From the NCBI GenBank assembly GCA_002751075.1, contig NAOQ01000454.1, positions 16,919 through 37,324 of the forward strand: 20,406 nucleotides of DNA, read 5' to 3'. Position numbers and translations under genes: made by a program. The notes below the pieces were generated by a model. The model worked only from the letters and a program-made list of their open reading frames with translations. It was not told where the DNA came from and did no database searches. This document shows positions 10,553 to 20,365 of this stretch, in pieces (position 1 is the first letter of the stretch; each line of letters opens with the position of its first letter). Source of the DNA: Ichthyophonus hoferi (Eukaryota; Opisthokonta; Ichthyosporea; Ichthyophonida; Ichthyophonidae).

Positions 10553-11640
10553 CTCTAGGTATCTCTCTGTGTGTCTCATTACACCACCTCTATGGTGTTT
10601 CTTTCCCTTCTAAGGCAGCTTACTTGTCAATGTAGTAGCAAGAGAATGGCAGCCTAGAAAGTGGATTCTGGTTGGCTCGGTATCACTAGGTACTAACTAC
10701 TATGGTCATCGCAGACTTTGGAGTGCGGCAAATAGCGTTTATGTAAGGTGTCGTTGCCCATGGCCATTGGTCAGTCGTCATTCGTTCAGTATTATCTCAC
10801 TATAATAACCAATCAATCGATGTTTGTTATTAGTTTTCATTTTGTTTTTTTCCTGTTTAAACTAGATAGATATGGCCACCATATCCTTGTAATCTTGCTA
10901 TGGGATATTATGTTTCACCTATGGTGCAGCTATAGACATGGCTAGAGTGCAAGGGAAATATCGTATGTTTTCTTGGTATTGTTCATGACATGACTCACTA
11001 TTATATTATGTGTATTTAAAGAACTTATTTAGTTTTAATTTTTCATAACGATTGGGTAATAGAGGTTTATATGCCATTTGATTGAAAGGTGCTATGACTT
11101 AATTATTTTTTAGAAACCAATTATATTTTTAAAAAAAACATGAGTACAAAGAGTGAATCCTATTTATGCTTGGTCTCTTCGTTGTTTGTCTGTTTGTCAG
11201 TGAACTGGGAGAGTAATTCTCTATAGTGCCTATGTGTTGTTATATAATGTTTTGTCCTTCAATACAATATTACCCCCTGTCTTGGGATTGCACCAATTTC
11301 CTTTCGCTCCTTCACTTTAGGCATGCCTATCAATGCGGTATTTGCTTTTATTATTTATTTGTTCTGCTATAAATGATTAGTGCATACTTAATATAGCCTC
11401 ATTATCTTCAAGTAATTATAGCTGTGTTGGATTGATTAACAATTACATGTACCGATCAGTAGTCGGTGCATAGCAAGGAGTTAAACCTTTTATCTCAAAG
11501 ACTTATTAGTCACTGGTCGGAAACATGTTACGAGAATAAAACTTAAAATTAATAAAAACGTACATAGATTGGTCTAGATACCACATGTTAAGATTGACTT
11601 ACGCTTGTTAGTGAAGAATATATCAAGTATTTGTTACAAG
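10553..11640 (+). other. BET 3' flank / probable 3' UTR
   Basis: No further coding exon is seen after the BET stop (10550-10552). A CCAATCA motif lies at 10809-10815 and a perfect-loop hairpin at 11448-11470. The only canonical AATAAA I find on the + strand is at 11535-11540, almost 1 kb away. A weaker AATACA occurs at 11261-11266. The real poly(A) site is not determined. Confidence 0.4.
11448..11470. other. 8-bp stem, 7-base loop hairpin
   Basis: TGTACCGA (11448-11455) and TCGGTGCA (11463-11470) pair over eight positions with one G-T pair, closing the loop TCAGTAG. It lies downstream of the BET gene. It could be a structured 3' UTR element or chance. Confidence 0.45.
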
Positions 11641-11654
11641 ATAGCTAACCACGG

Positions 11655-12335
11655 ACTAATAAGTGGGTTCAATCGAGGTCCAGATAATAGGTAGATGAAT
11701 GATCGTGGTTCAATATTAGTTAGTAGCATAATAATTTAATTGCATATGTGGGCAGTTACACCAATGGGGTGGCTAGCTTGAGAGCCATTCTAAGATAGAG
11801 ATAATAGTATTGGATTATCAACATAAAATGAAACAAATATAAATGTAAACCACAATAACTAATAAAGGTCCCTAGCCATTCACACACGTACGGTCTGCAG
11901 GAAAAATTACGAAACTTTACACAATATATATATAACAATCACATCGTTATTGCAATGTCCAGTCCACCGTTAGCACTCACATTATGATAAGCAATGTTCA
12001 GTTATCTCACTCGTTTAAATGTCAGAGAACTGCATACTAATATTAAATAGTGAACAAATAGTTATTATTTGCATAATAATATAGCACCTCTTATTGATCG
12101 TATACACTGTCATAAACAGTATCGCACCTAAATGAGCTAAAATAGAAATTTTTCCTTCAACAATAGCTGAATATAATTATAATAGACATCTAGAGATAGA
12201 GCTAGCATACACGCCTGTCTCTACATTGACTTACATAGAAAGTAGAGAAATAGATCAATTATGAATATCAATTGGAGAACACGAAGAACTGGACAAGCCA
12301 ACAGATCTCCTACAGAACCTTATAATAGGTATTGT
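11655..12335. repeat. Direct repeat, copy 1 (pairs with about 16165-16970)
   Basis: Many shared blocks occur in the same order in both copies, for example ATCGTGGTTCAA / ATCGTGGCTCAA, GAGCCATTCTA, AACAATCACATCG, GAGAACTGCATACTAA, TCCTTCAACAATAGC and AACATCTAGAGAT (here GACATCTAGAGAT). The copies differ by many substitutions and indels, so the duplication is old. No coding frame is kept. Family is unknown: it may be a dispersed non-autonomous repeat, a segmental duplication, or remnants of long terminal repeats. Confidence 0.7.
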
Positions 12336-12358
12336 TACTGTCATGTATTGGGTTTAAC

Positions 12359-12396
12359 CTATAGGGAAGGCCGCTTAATTACTAGGCTTCCTATAG
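12359..12396. other. Inverted repeat CTATAGGGAAGG / CTTCCTATAG
   Basis: CTATAGGGAAGGCC at 12359-12372 faces AGGCTTCCTATAG ending at 12396, an imperfect stem around a short AT-rich loop. It sits between direct repeat copy 1 and the promoter-like cluster. Confidence 0.5.
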
Positions 12397-12440
12397 GATC
12401 TTAATTATACTGATTTAAGTGCCTTCGATCTACTCGGTGA

Positions 12441-12501
12441 TGACGTGCTCCCCATGTGTACGTAAATAAAGTATAAATAGACCTACCGATGTGGGACGTC
12501 A
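12441..12501 (+). promoter_or_regulatory. CRE/TATA promoter-like cluster
   Basis: A TGACGTG half-CRE (12441-12447), a strong TATAAATA (12472-12479) and a palindromic GACGTCA (12495-12501) lie within 61 bases. This looks like a compact RNA polymerase II core promoter with initiation expected near 12505. No open frame or gene follows closely on this strand, so it may be an orphan promoter or part of a repeat element. A similar pairing, TTACGTCA then TATATATT, lies at 17231-17268 beyond direct repeat copy 2. Confidence 0.4.
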
Positions 12502-12710
12502 AGCAAGGGTTTTCGTTACTCTTTCAAATTCTAGATTGCCTGTAAAAAGTAATTCCTCTGATTAGAGAGGTGGAGTTATTTAAAAAGCTATAAACGATAG
12601 CTGACAAGAATATATTGATAATCATTAATATAGGCATCTTAGGGATTATCTCCAAAAAAAAAAAAAAGGAGTTCTCCTAGTATTGATGATTTAATGGAAT
12701 CTTTTATTGA

Positions 12711-13254
12711 CAGGGGCTCCCGCAAATAATTTAACAAATCCCAAAATAAATGGGCATTTTGAATTTAAACAATAATAAAAAAAGGAAATAGAATAATAAA
12801 GAGGAAATTGAAAGAAATTCACATTCTTGCTATTTTGACTGGAAAAATTGTATTTCTTAAATACATTTCCTATATATTTTTTAAACTTAATCAAGAAAAG
12901 AAAAAAGAATAGTTGGAAAATCTGTTATTTGTGTAATATCTATAAGAGAATGTGGAGGTTGTTTACGTGGGACATGACACAAATAAGAGTTTTCCAACTA
13001 TTTCTTTTTTCTCTCTATTAACAATTTTTTGCTCAAAAAATGATGCGATATATATAAAAAAATAAAATTCCTTTAGTGAAAATAAAAAATTGTAAATTTC
13101 CTTCAATTTTCTCAATTTTGTTTTGTTTTATTTTTTTATTATTTTTATATTCAAAATTTCCATTTATTTTGGGGATCTGCCTGTTTATTTTTGGATTTGT
13201 CGAATTATTTTTTGGGATTTGTCGCACAATTTTGGGTTTTGTCGGGAATCCCTG
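12711..13254. mobile_element. Foldback / MITE-like DNA transposon with long terminal inverted repeats
   Basis: The left end CAGGGGCTCCCGCAAA and the reverse complement of the right end CAGGGATTCCCGACAAA match. The inverted similarity continues inward through CCCAAAATAAATGG and TTTTGAAT, and reappears at the centre as AATAGTTGGAAAA / TTTTCCAACTATT with TTATTTGTGT / ACACAAATAA. The arms are about 215 and 275 bp with an unpaired centre near 12935-12975, so nearly the whole element folds on itself. No transposase frame is present. The CAGGG tip resembles hAT-type ends, but I do not see a clean 8-bp target duplication, and the inverted match extends a few bases outward (CTTTTA / TAAAAG). Superfamily is uncertain. 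Confidence 0.65.
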
Positions 13255-13356
13255 TAAAAGAGATTACGAAGCTATTGCTATTATTATCATAAATCAGGTC
13301 TCACCTCATAGTTACCTATAATGGCAACCATCATGTTAAAAGGTACTAAAGAATTT

Positions 13357-14240
13357 GTTAAAACAGGAATTTTAAATAATTTAAGTATTTCTTTATATAG
13401 CTATAAACATTTAAAATTATTAGCAAATATTATTACATATGTAGCCTGGGAAAATATTTAATGCAATCTATTGGTGTCAAATGACAATACAAGATGACCC
13501 ATAAAATTTGAGCCAGCCAATGGTAGAGAGTTTGCAAGATAAGTTCACATATGGCGGTTTTAAATTGATACCGCAATTCGCAATAGAACTATTTGTATTG
13601 ATAGTGCTGAAGTTGGACAAATTAGTATATTAAATAATAACGATCCCGGCAAAAAAATAAGTTAAGTGCTGTATTTTTTTTAAAAAAGAGTTTGGTATGG
13701 GGCAATTTAAGAGGAATAGAGAGCGATTGTGAGGGAGGGTCTGTGGTTCATCTATTGTGGTCCAATAAAATAATATACGTATACGCCAATGAAGCACACG
13801 GATATCTTCCAAGAAACCAACAATACCAAATTTGAATCAGCCAAAGGTAGAGACCCTGCAAGATTAGTCATTTAGATGAATATTTGCAGCTTAAAGTGAT
13901 ACCTTACCTCTGCCCCAGCCGTCAGACCGCCCATATGCCAGAGCCCACAACTGACAGATGCCAGAGCCCACACCGGAGCACTTACGGATTTTTGAACTGT
14001 CTTTTGCTTTTCTACATTGGGCGCTATGCCATAGACACTTCTGAATGTACTCAGGAATTATCTGGTTTATTTAGTGTGATAATCCTACAGCTAAGTAGTC
14101 ATCGTGTTAGGGTTCTTTTGATATTCCCCTTTCATATTTTTCATGCCCTACGTAAAGTAATCCGCCTACATCAAGGGGGAGTGTTAAAACAGGAATATTT
14201 AATTAAATTGGGTATTTCTTTATGTAGCTATATTAATTCA
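13357..14240. repeat. Rearranged short duplications, order A-B-B-A
   Basis: Unit A (TTGTTAAAACAGGAATTTTA, ending near TATAGCTATA) occurs at about 13357-13405 and again at about 14182-14233. Unit B (AAATTTGAGCCAGCCAA, GGTAGAGA, TGCAAGAT) occurs at about 13504-13575 and 13828-13903. All copies are in the same orientation but in changed order and spacing, which suggests an old duplicated segment that was later broken up. A 16-base motif ATGCCAGAGCCCACA is itself doubled at 13935-13972. Confidence 0.55.
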
Positions 14241-14323
14241 ATATTACTACAACCTACGTTGACCTATATTTATCCCGGCGATTTGGTTGGTATTCTACGG
14301 GCTATAAAAAGAAATCATTTTAG

Positions 14324-14581
14324 CTATCACGATACAAGTGGTCGGCCTTTTACACGCCGCAGTTCTCCCTCTTTGCGTACTATTCTGGTTCTTTAGATGA
14401 GATTTCTCATTGGCATACCAAATTCTCCTATGAAGTTCCATCTAGGAATTTTAATGAGTGCCTGTATTGGCGATTGGATGCAACGTATTGCACGGGAGGT
14501 TTAGTGCAGTCGATTTCACAGGGAGTAGGTATAAACCTGAGAACAATTTACAATGTAGCACACTTTCAGTTCTTTCACTGA
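14324..14581 (+). other. Coding-like stretch without a start codon (possible orphan last exon)
   Basis: An 85-codon open frame begins right after TCATTTTAG, a good 3'-splice-like sequence, and ends at a TGA at 14579-14581, 61 bases before the CAP gene. It contains no ATG. Its composition is unlike random AT-rich DNA: rich in Y, F, W, S, with YKWSAFYTPQFSLFAYYSG and NECLYWRLDATYC. I do not recognise a family. It could be the last exon of a gene whose other exons I cannot find, a fossil fragment of a mobile element, or chance. Confidence 0.3.
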
Positions 14582-14642
14582 CCATCAATTGAATCTCAAA
14601 TTAGCATTGCGAAAACTGTAGTATTAGCCAACTCTTATTACC

Positions 14643-15338
14643 ATGGCCATACAGGTTATTTCAACTGTCGCTCTTTCCATCATTGTATTGGCGGGCTCAA
14701 GGGTTCAGGCATACATGACTGATGAAATGAGGAAAACCATCTTGGATGATCACAATGAGGCGCGGAGGTCACTTCCTGCAGCAAATATGATGGAACTGAA
14801 GTATGATTCAAAGTTAGAAGCAGTGGCAAGGATGTATGTTGAAAGTCAGGGGACGTTTTCTGGACACAATCCGAATGCAGCTTATGATTATAAATTATAC
14901 GGTGGTAACGAAGAAGATGGTGTTGGTGAAAACTGGTGGAGTGACGGCCCAAATAATGCGATATGGGCTTGGATGGATTGCAAATGGCCTTGGGGTGATC
15001 CTTATGGGTGCTCTGAACGCGAACAATGGATCGCTAAATCAGAAGGCGAAGATCGAATGGCCGCCAGAAACAGCACCGAACTTAGCTGGGCTCTGTACTA
15101 TTGCCAGGGAAGATCTGATTGGCTTCACTACTCACAGCTCATGTGGGCCAAAACAGACAAGATGGGCTGTTGGTACACAAAGGAGTTTGGCACATTGTGC
15201 AATTATAGCCCACAAGGAAACATGTACGATTACTACACAGGTAAGATGGATAAATATGTTATCTACGGGGAATCTTGTAGTCAATGTCCCGATTCTGCTC
15301 CAGATTGCATAGACGGGCTTTGCACTAACTGTAATTGA
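14643..15338 (+). CDS. Secreted CAP/SCP-domain protein (CRISP / antigen 5 / PR-1 superfamily), intronless
   Basis: 231 residues. An N-terminal hydrophobic signal peptide (residues 1-23, ending SRVQA) predicts secretion. The CAP domain follows: the HNEARR helix (37-42), SGHNPN with His 75, GENWW with Glu 96, the CAP1-type motif HYSQLMWAKTDKMGCW with His 162, and the CAP2-type motif LCNYSPQGNMYD. His 75, Glu 96 and His 162 are the expected cavity/metal-site residues. The C-terminus adds a short Cys-rich tail (Cys 212, 215, 222, 227, 230) like a CRISP hinge but without a full ion-channel-regulator domain. Ten cysteines lie in the mature protein, and N-glycosylation sequons are at NST 143 and NYS 187. 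The start ATG has a favourable context (ACCATGG). Family roles range from defence and sterol binding to venom; the role here is unknown. It has no introns, unlike both flanking genes. Confidence 0.93.
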   Translation: MAIQVISTVALSIIVLAGSRVQAYMTDEMRKTILDDHNEARRSLPAANMMELKYDSKLEAVARMYVESQGTFSGHNPNAAYDYKLYGGNEEDGVGENWWSDGPNNAIWAWMDCKWPWGDPYGCSEREQWIAKSEGEDRMAARNSTELSWALYYCQGRSDWLHYSQLMWAKTDKMGCWYTKEFGTLCNYSPQGNMYDYYTGKMDKYVIYGESCSQCPDSAPDCIDGLCTNCN

Positions 15339-16164
15339 TTGATATATAATTGTTGCTCTTGCTGAGCTAGTATTAATAATGGTTAGTTGATCGGATTTGT
15401 CCTCAAGATTCTGTTGAAGTGGTAGAGGTCCCATAGAAGGTGCTTATGTAGACTCTGGAAAACCAACAGTAGTATATATAATTAAATTTTAATTCAAAGG
15501 GAATCAACACTTTTATGCGTTCAGGTGCTAATGTATTTGTTGCACAATGGGATCAATAGGTATGAGGTGCTATATTACAATATAAATAACAACTACTATC
15601 ACTATCTAATGTTAGTGTACAGTTCTCTGGCTCCTGGAAGGGCGAATGATCCGAGTATTGAGTATTGTATTGTATTCAAGACCAAATATAATATTAAAAA
15701 TTACAATAAAATGCATTAATTATAGTATGCCGGCCATGTACCTTCTGATTATCAAATATAATATATATATACAGTTTGGGAATAATAAACAGAAGCAGGA
15801 GATTCCTTGTGACCCATATTCGTTTAAAAGGAAAAGTAATATCAAATTAAAGGGCGTTTTAACGTATCTTTCTACGTACATCAAGTGCAAATATGCTAAG
15901 ACATTTTTTATTTATTAATCAAGTCAGTAGGACTTGCTTTAAGCAGGATGCCATAACTATGAGTAGTCTAGACCCAAAAACATAATCTGACATAGCTTAT
16001 TATAGGTCACAGGACCTCTGTCATTGAATGAATCAATTTTTTTGATCGATTATCTTGAATTGTCATTCAACACCAATAGACTGCACTAACTAATTTTCCA
16101 GATTGTATATGAAATAATAATTGAATACTACTAAATGGTTTTGAAATATCATTAACTACATATG
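15339..16164. other. CAP gene 3' flank, no gene seen
   Basis: AT-rich DNA with short spurious frames only. A canonical AATAAA lies at 15784-15789, about 450 bases after the CAP stop, and is a possible poly(A) signal. Nothing else is recognisable. Confidence 0.5.
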
Positions 16165-16970
16165 AATAAGCAAGTTTGATCGAAGCCCAAATAATAAGTA
16201 GATCAATCATCGTGGCTCAAAATTAGTTGGTTGCATAATGATTTAATTGCTTAATTTTTTTTTTCAACTTGACAAATTGATTTGTAAATATAATATATGT
16301 GAGTAGTTACATCAATGAGGTAGTTAGCTAAAGAGCCATTCTAGGAAGGAGAGATCAGTTTTGAATTATTGAGATAAAATGAGACAAGTTAAAATGGAAA
16401 CAAAATAACTATTAAAGGCCCACTGCCATTCCGCCCCCAACCGTTCGCCCACAGCATTATTTACACTCGTACGGTCCCCTGGAAAAATTATAAAGTTCTT
16501 GTAATACACAATTTTTTGCATTATTTACATATAACAATCACATCGCTATTGTAGTATCTAGCCCACAGTTAGCACTTAAATATGAAAATAAGTTTTCACA
16601 TCACTCACCTGTTCAAACGTCTGAGAACTGCATACTAACATTAAATAGTGACAATAGTTACTATTTATATTGTAATATACAACTCTTACGGATCATAGAC
16701 ACTATGTCATAAGCAGTATCGTACCTAAACCGGAATTTCTCCTTCAACAATAGCAAGATATAATCCTAATAAACATCTAGAGATCGAGCCAATATTTAAA
16801 CATGTCTCTAAATTGTCTTCAATAGAAAATATATCAAACTAATTATCTATCACTAACGCTAGTACAGAAATATCAACAAGCAATTATGAAAATTATTTGA
16901 AGATCCCGAGGAACTGTGTACAAGTCAACAGAATTCCCACAGATTCTTTATGAATGGTTTATAACTACAA
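16165..16970. repeat. Direct repeat, copy 2 (pairs with about 11655-12335)
   Basis: Same orientation and block order as copy 1, about 4.5 kb downstream. It is longer, mainly because of small insertions (for example around 16240-16290 and 16430-16460). The two copies bracket the foldback element, the shuffled duplications and the CAP gene. Divergence is high. If these were long terminal repeats, the 3.8 kb between them would have to be an internal region, yet it shows no recognisable retroelement gene and carries an intact host-type gene, so a dispersed repeat or segmental duplication is preferred. Confidence 0.7.
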
Positions 16971-18182
16971 AAAGAAATATCCAAATTAATTAAATATTAG
17001 ATTTTTAACAGTAGTAAATGTTCAATTCCTTTTAATATGGTGGACTGTAGAATGTTATCTTGTTTTCTTAAAGATTTTTATGTTATCAATATAGGGTTCA
17101 TATATCTACTAAGCTTCAAGGGAGACAAATTGATCCCATGTATGCGGATTAAAACTAACTAAATGCTAACGTAGCTAACGTAGCCTGCCATGCACAAAGT
17201 CTTGGCGTTGATCTTATTTGGCCAGGCCCATTACGTCATGCCCTACAATTTTAAATAGTTTATATATTTAATTAGAATACAACTCGACACCATAAGAACC
17301 TATCCAATGCTGTCGACTAGTCACATTCTGTTTTCCCGGTGTCGGGAGAGCTAGCTAAGTCCTAGTTTAGTTTATGAAATTTGGTTTTCAAAAAGTTTGA
17401 AAAAATACTTTTGCACTTTGTAAGGAGAGATATATATTTCTTCTGGAAATTTTTAAGAAAATAAAATTACCAATTTAAAATGAGCTGCAAGCAGATGTGA
17501 TCGATTGATAGATAATAGCCTTTGATTACCAATTGAAGTAGTTGACCAATATTTGATACGATAATGTGATATTCTTAATGTTATGAACATGGTCACATTG
17601 CGGAAAGAGCCAACTTATATTCAGTTGAAAGAGCAACTGCTCTGCTTATATGTCAAGAGCATAACGCTATGCTTCTCTTTACTATACTAAATCGTCTGGC
17701 ACCAAACTTACTGCTCGGATTGTTGATGATTAGTATTATTGATCTTACAGTGATTTTTAAAAAGATAAATAATAATAAATTTCTATTCATCTGTGTACGC
17801 TTTATTTTGCATGTAATAATAGAGAGAAAAGTTCAACCCCTTTAATAGGTATAGCCATGGATAATGAAAGCTCGTTAACACATAATCTCAATTGAGTTGG
17901 GAATTGGAAATTTATATCTAGATCTAGATCTATCGATGCGATTAGATCCATTCCTCTGCCAATGAAACCTATGTTAACTATGACATCTTTCCAGATAAAT
18001 AATTTTATCCTAAATAATATACATAACTTAAAATGTTTATCTAGTATATTTCCTGCCTTATATCTTAGGATAGAGTCTTTTTCCTCATAAAAGATAGAGG
18101 TTAACTTAGTTTTGGGATATACCAAGGCACTAAAAATATTTTCTACTATTTCAGTTGTAAGTTAAGCAACCTACCCATAAAC
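16971..18182. other. Intergenic DNA upstream of COPS8
   Basis: A CRE-like TTACGTCA (17231-17238) followed by TATATATT (17261-17268) could be a promoter remnant. A GATCTA-rich palindromic patch sits near 17917-17933. A 107-codon minus-strand frame at 17802-18125 has no recognisable domain and is probably chance. A TTTCTACTATTTCAG 3'-splice-like site ends at 18154, 28 bases before the COPS8 ATG, suggesting a 5' leader intron. Confidence 0.45.
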
Positions 18183-20093
18183 ATGGACTTCCAGACCTTG
18201 CAAAGTTTATTGACCACTGCTCCATTGGACGTGATTGCAGTTCAGAAAGAATGTGAGCGTATTGAACAAGATGTGAGTATATACTTAAGCTTATCTTGTC
18301 TGAGCTATGCCCACAGGTAGGCATTCAGCATAGGACCCATAGTCTGGTGCCTACGTTTATATATATAGACATTGAGATACACATGCATATACGTATGCAT
18401 AATATCATACATACTATTGTAATTATTGTTACACATATTAGCATACATACTATACTATGATACATAGTATCTTAAAAACCAACAAACATACAATCATACA
18501 TAATATTATACATGCCTGAACTTGGGGAATGATTAATATTATCTCCTCATACACATAAACAATAACATGCGTAATGCACACATACACACAGGTGATTGTA
18601 ACTGCACCACATACTTTTTTCGCCTAGTTAACATATCTTTACCCTTAGCTACCAGGTTACACAATAGTTTAAAATTTAATTTTAAATTTGATTTTAAATT
18701 TTATTTCATTGTCTTCATTGGACCATTACCCACGGGGTTGTATCGCTGATTGATATTTTCTTCCTCTTCCCAGCCCATCTTGTCTCCAAAATGTATCTGC
18801 CAATCCGATGTTTACATAGCCCTCTTGCTCACCTATCTGATTCAGAATGAATTGTATGCACCCACACTTTTCATCTTCTCTCTTATTGGATCGTTATTTA
18901 TATCTATATTCTTCTTATTTAATCAATAAGTATGTGTATTATATATATACCAAGATAGATGAGTAGGTGGAATTTTGCCTATGACTTCCATATATGGTAT
19001 AACTAGTATACATGTAGAGGATAATCAGTGCTCATCTAAAGCCTATGCCATTCTCTTTATTTATTGGAGGACATATAGAATAGGATATCATTTAGGTTCC
19101 TGCCTTTTATAGAAAAGAACACACTATGGTAGTATTAGGGCAATAATGATTGGTCACATAACTGGTGACGTGCCTCTCTATAACCCTTTTCTTAATAAAT
19201 AGCACCTCCTGCACATATACGTGTATACACATATATGGTCTTATTTGCCTGTATACCGCTATGGATATACAGGCCTAGCGTCCCCCTGCTCTCCTTCTCC
19301 TTCTCCCTCTTCCTCTCCCTCTGCCTGTCCCTCACCTATTATTCATTCATATATTACGTGGTATAGAGACTATGCCCGCTTTGTCTGGAAGAGGATTCCC
19401 TTTAACGTCAAGGCTGCCTGCCCCCCTCTGGTGGCTACCTGGCAGGTAGGATAGGCCTTTTATAGGTGCATGTTAGTAGGCAAGTAGGAAATGTATAGGT
19501 AGGTTTAGCTTACATCGTACACATTATATTACTGCTTAGGACTATTACAGGGCAATTTGGTAGTGTCTGCTTATGATAATTAAAACTACCTACCTATTAC
19601 CATGTTTTGTTTCTTTGTAGTGTATTCTGGTGGAGGGTGGAGTATGATGTATTAGTAGAAGTATATGAGAGAGAAGGAGAGAGGGAGAGAGTGTGTGTAA
19701 GGATGAGGGTGTTGACTACATTGGTCTTAGGATAAGTAGGAGACTGTTAATGTGTGCGTGTATTAGGTTATATTACTATATCACTATGTTACTCTCTCAG
19801 GCCTTCATATTAGTATAAGGAATAGTCAGTATTTCATGAAGGTGTTTATATATGGTCAGTTATACACTACACTACACTACACTATACTATACTATACTAT
19901 ACTATACTATACTGTAGTAAGCCACGCTAGACTGAAAATAGGTATTAAAATGTATACACTACACCCTATCATGGCGGTGGGTAGGTGGGCAGTCAGCTGT
20001 GGTCAGGCTATCATACAGGCGTATTCCATGCCATAGAAAACCTTCGCACAGTACTACAGCCTATACACCAGGGCCTGCTATCCAGTCTTATAG
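18183..20093 (+). CDS. COPS8: COP9 signalosome subunit 8 (CSN8), first four exons; continues past the window
   Basis: CSN8 is the smallest PCI-domain subunit of the COP9 signalosome, the complex that removes NEDD8 from cullins and so tunes ubiquitin ligases (family knowledge). Exons: 18183-18272, 18774-18853, 19367-19445, 19985-20093, joined in phase by GT-AG introns of about 500-540 bp and followed by a GTGAGG donor. Residues 1-119 are visible. Diagnostic matches to the animal CSN8 family are YIALLLTYLIQNELDYARFVWKRIP split over three blocks (the ARFVWKRIP core is strongest), VGSQLW aligned with VGQRIW, and LQPIHQGL aligned with VQPIMEAL. Human CSN8 is about 209 residues, so slightly over half is present. 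The exon 4 acceptor GGGTAG (19984) was chosen because it alone restores the VGSQLW alignment without a gap. The ATG follows a 3'-splice-like site by 28 bases. Confidence 0.88.
18660..18705. repeat. TTTAAAATTT-type palindromic AT run in COPS8 intron 1
   Basis: Four spaced runs of the type TTTAAAATTT / ATTTTAAATTT form a locally self-complementary AT stretch. It is low-complexity intronic DNA. Confidence 0.6.
19862..19914. repeat. Pentanucleotide array: ACACT units then ACTAT units
   Basis: About four ACACT units run directly into about six ACTAT units in COPS8 intron 3. One base of the unit changes part way through, so the array is a composite microsatellite with two subtypes. Confidence 0.9.
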
Positions 20094-20329
20094 GTGAGGG
20101 TCTTTATTAAGGACTACTGAGTGTGGGGCGAGTTGTCTCTCCCTAGGTTGTTCTGAAGCTCTCTTATAATCTTTTGATTAATATGTTATTATGTACGTTA
20201 TTATGCATGTTATTATGTATATTGTTATGTTATGGTTTATCTCCTCCCCTTATGTAATGTTGACACGATAGTACTGTACACATTGTAGGTGTTTCATATG
20301 ATTAGATGAAATGTTATGAGGCCATCATA

Positions 20330-20365
<36 letters not shown>

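Noticed and set aside
13884-14396. 170-codon + strand frame upstream of the CAP gene
   Set aside because: Mixed low-quality composition that overlaps the shuffled repeat units; no recognised domain, so not called as a gene.
14836-15312. 158-codon + strand frame inside the CAP gene
   Set aside because: Alternate-frame shadow of the CAP coding sequence, which has a signal peptide and both CAP motifs.
11655-16970. Complete LTR retroelement with the direct repeats as its ends
   Set aside because: No recognisable retroelement gene between the copies, uncertain ends, and an intact host-type CAP gene inside; kept only as a weak alternative.
17802-18125. 107-codon minus-strand frame upstream of COPS8
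   Set aside because: No recognisable motif, AT-driven composition and no promoter or splice context; most likely chance.
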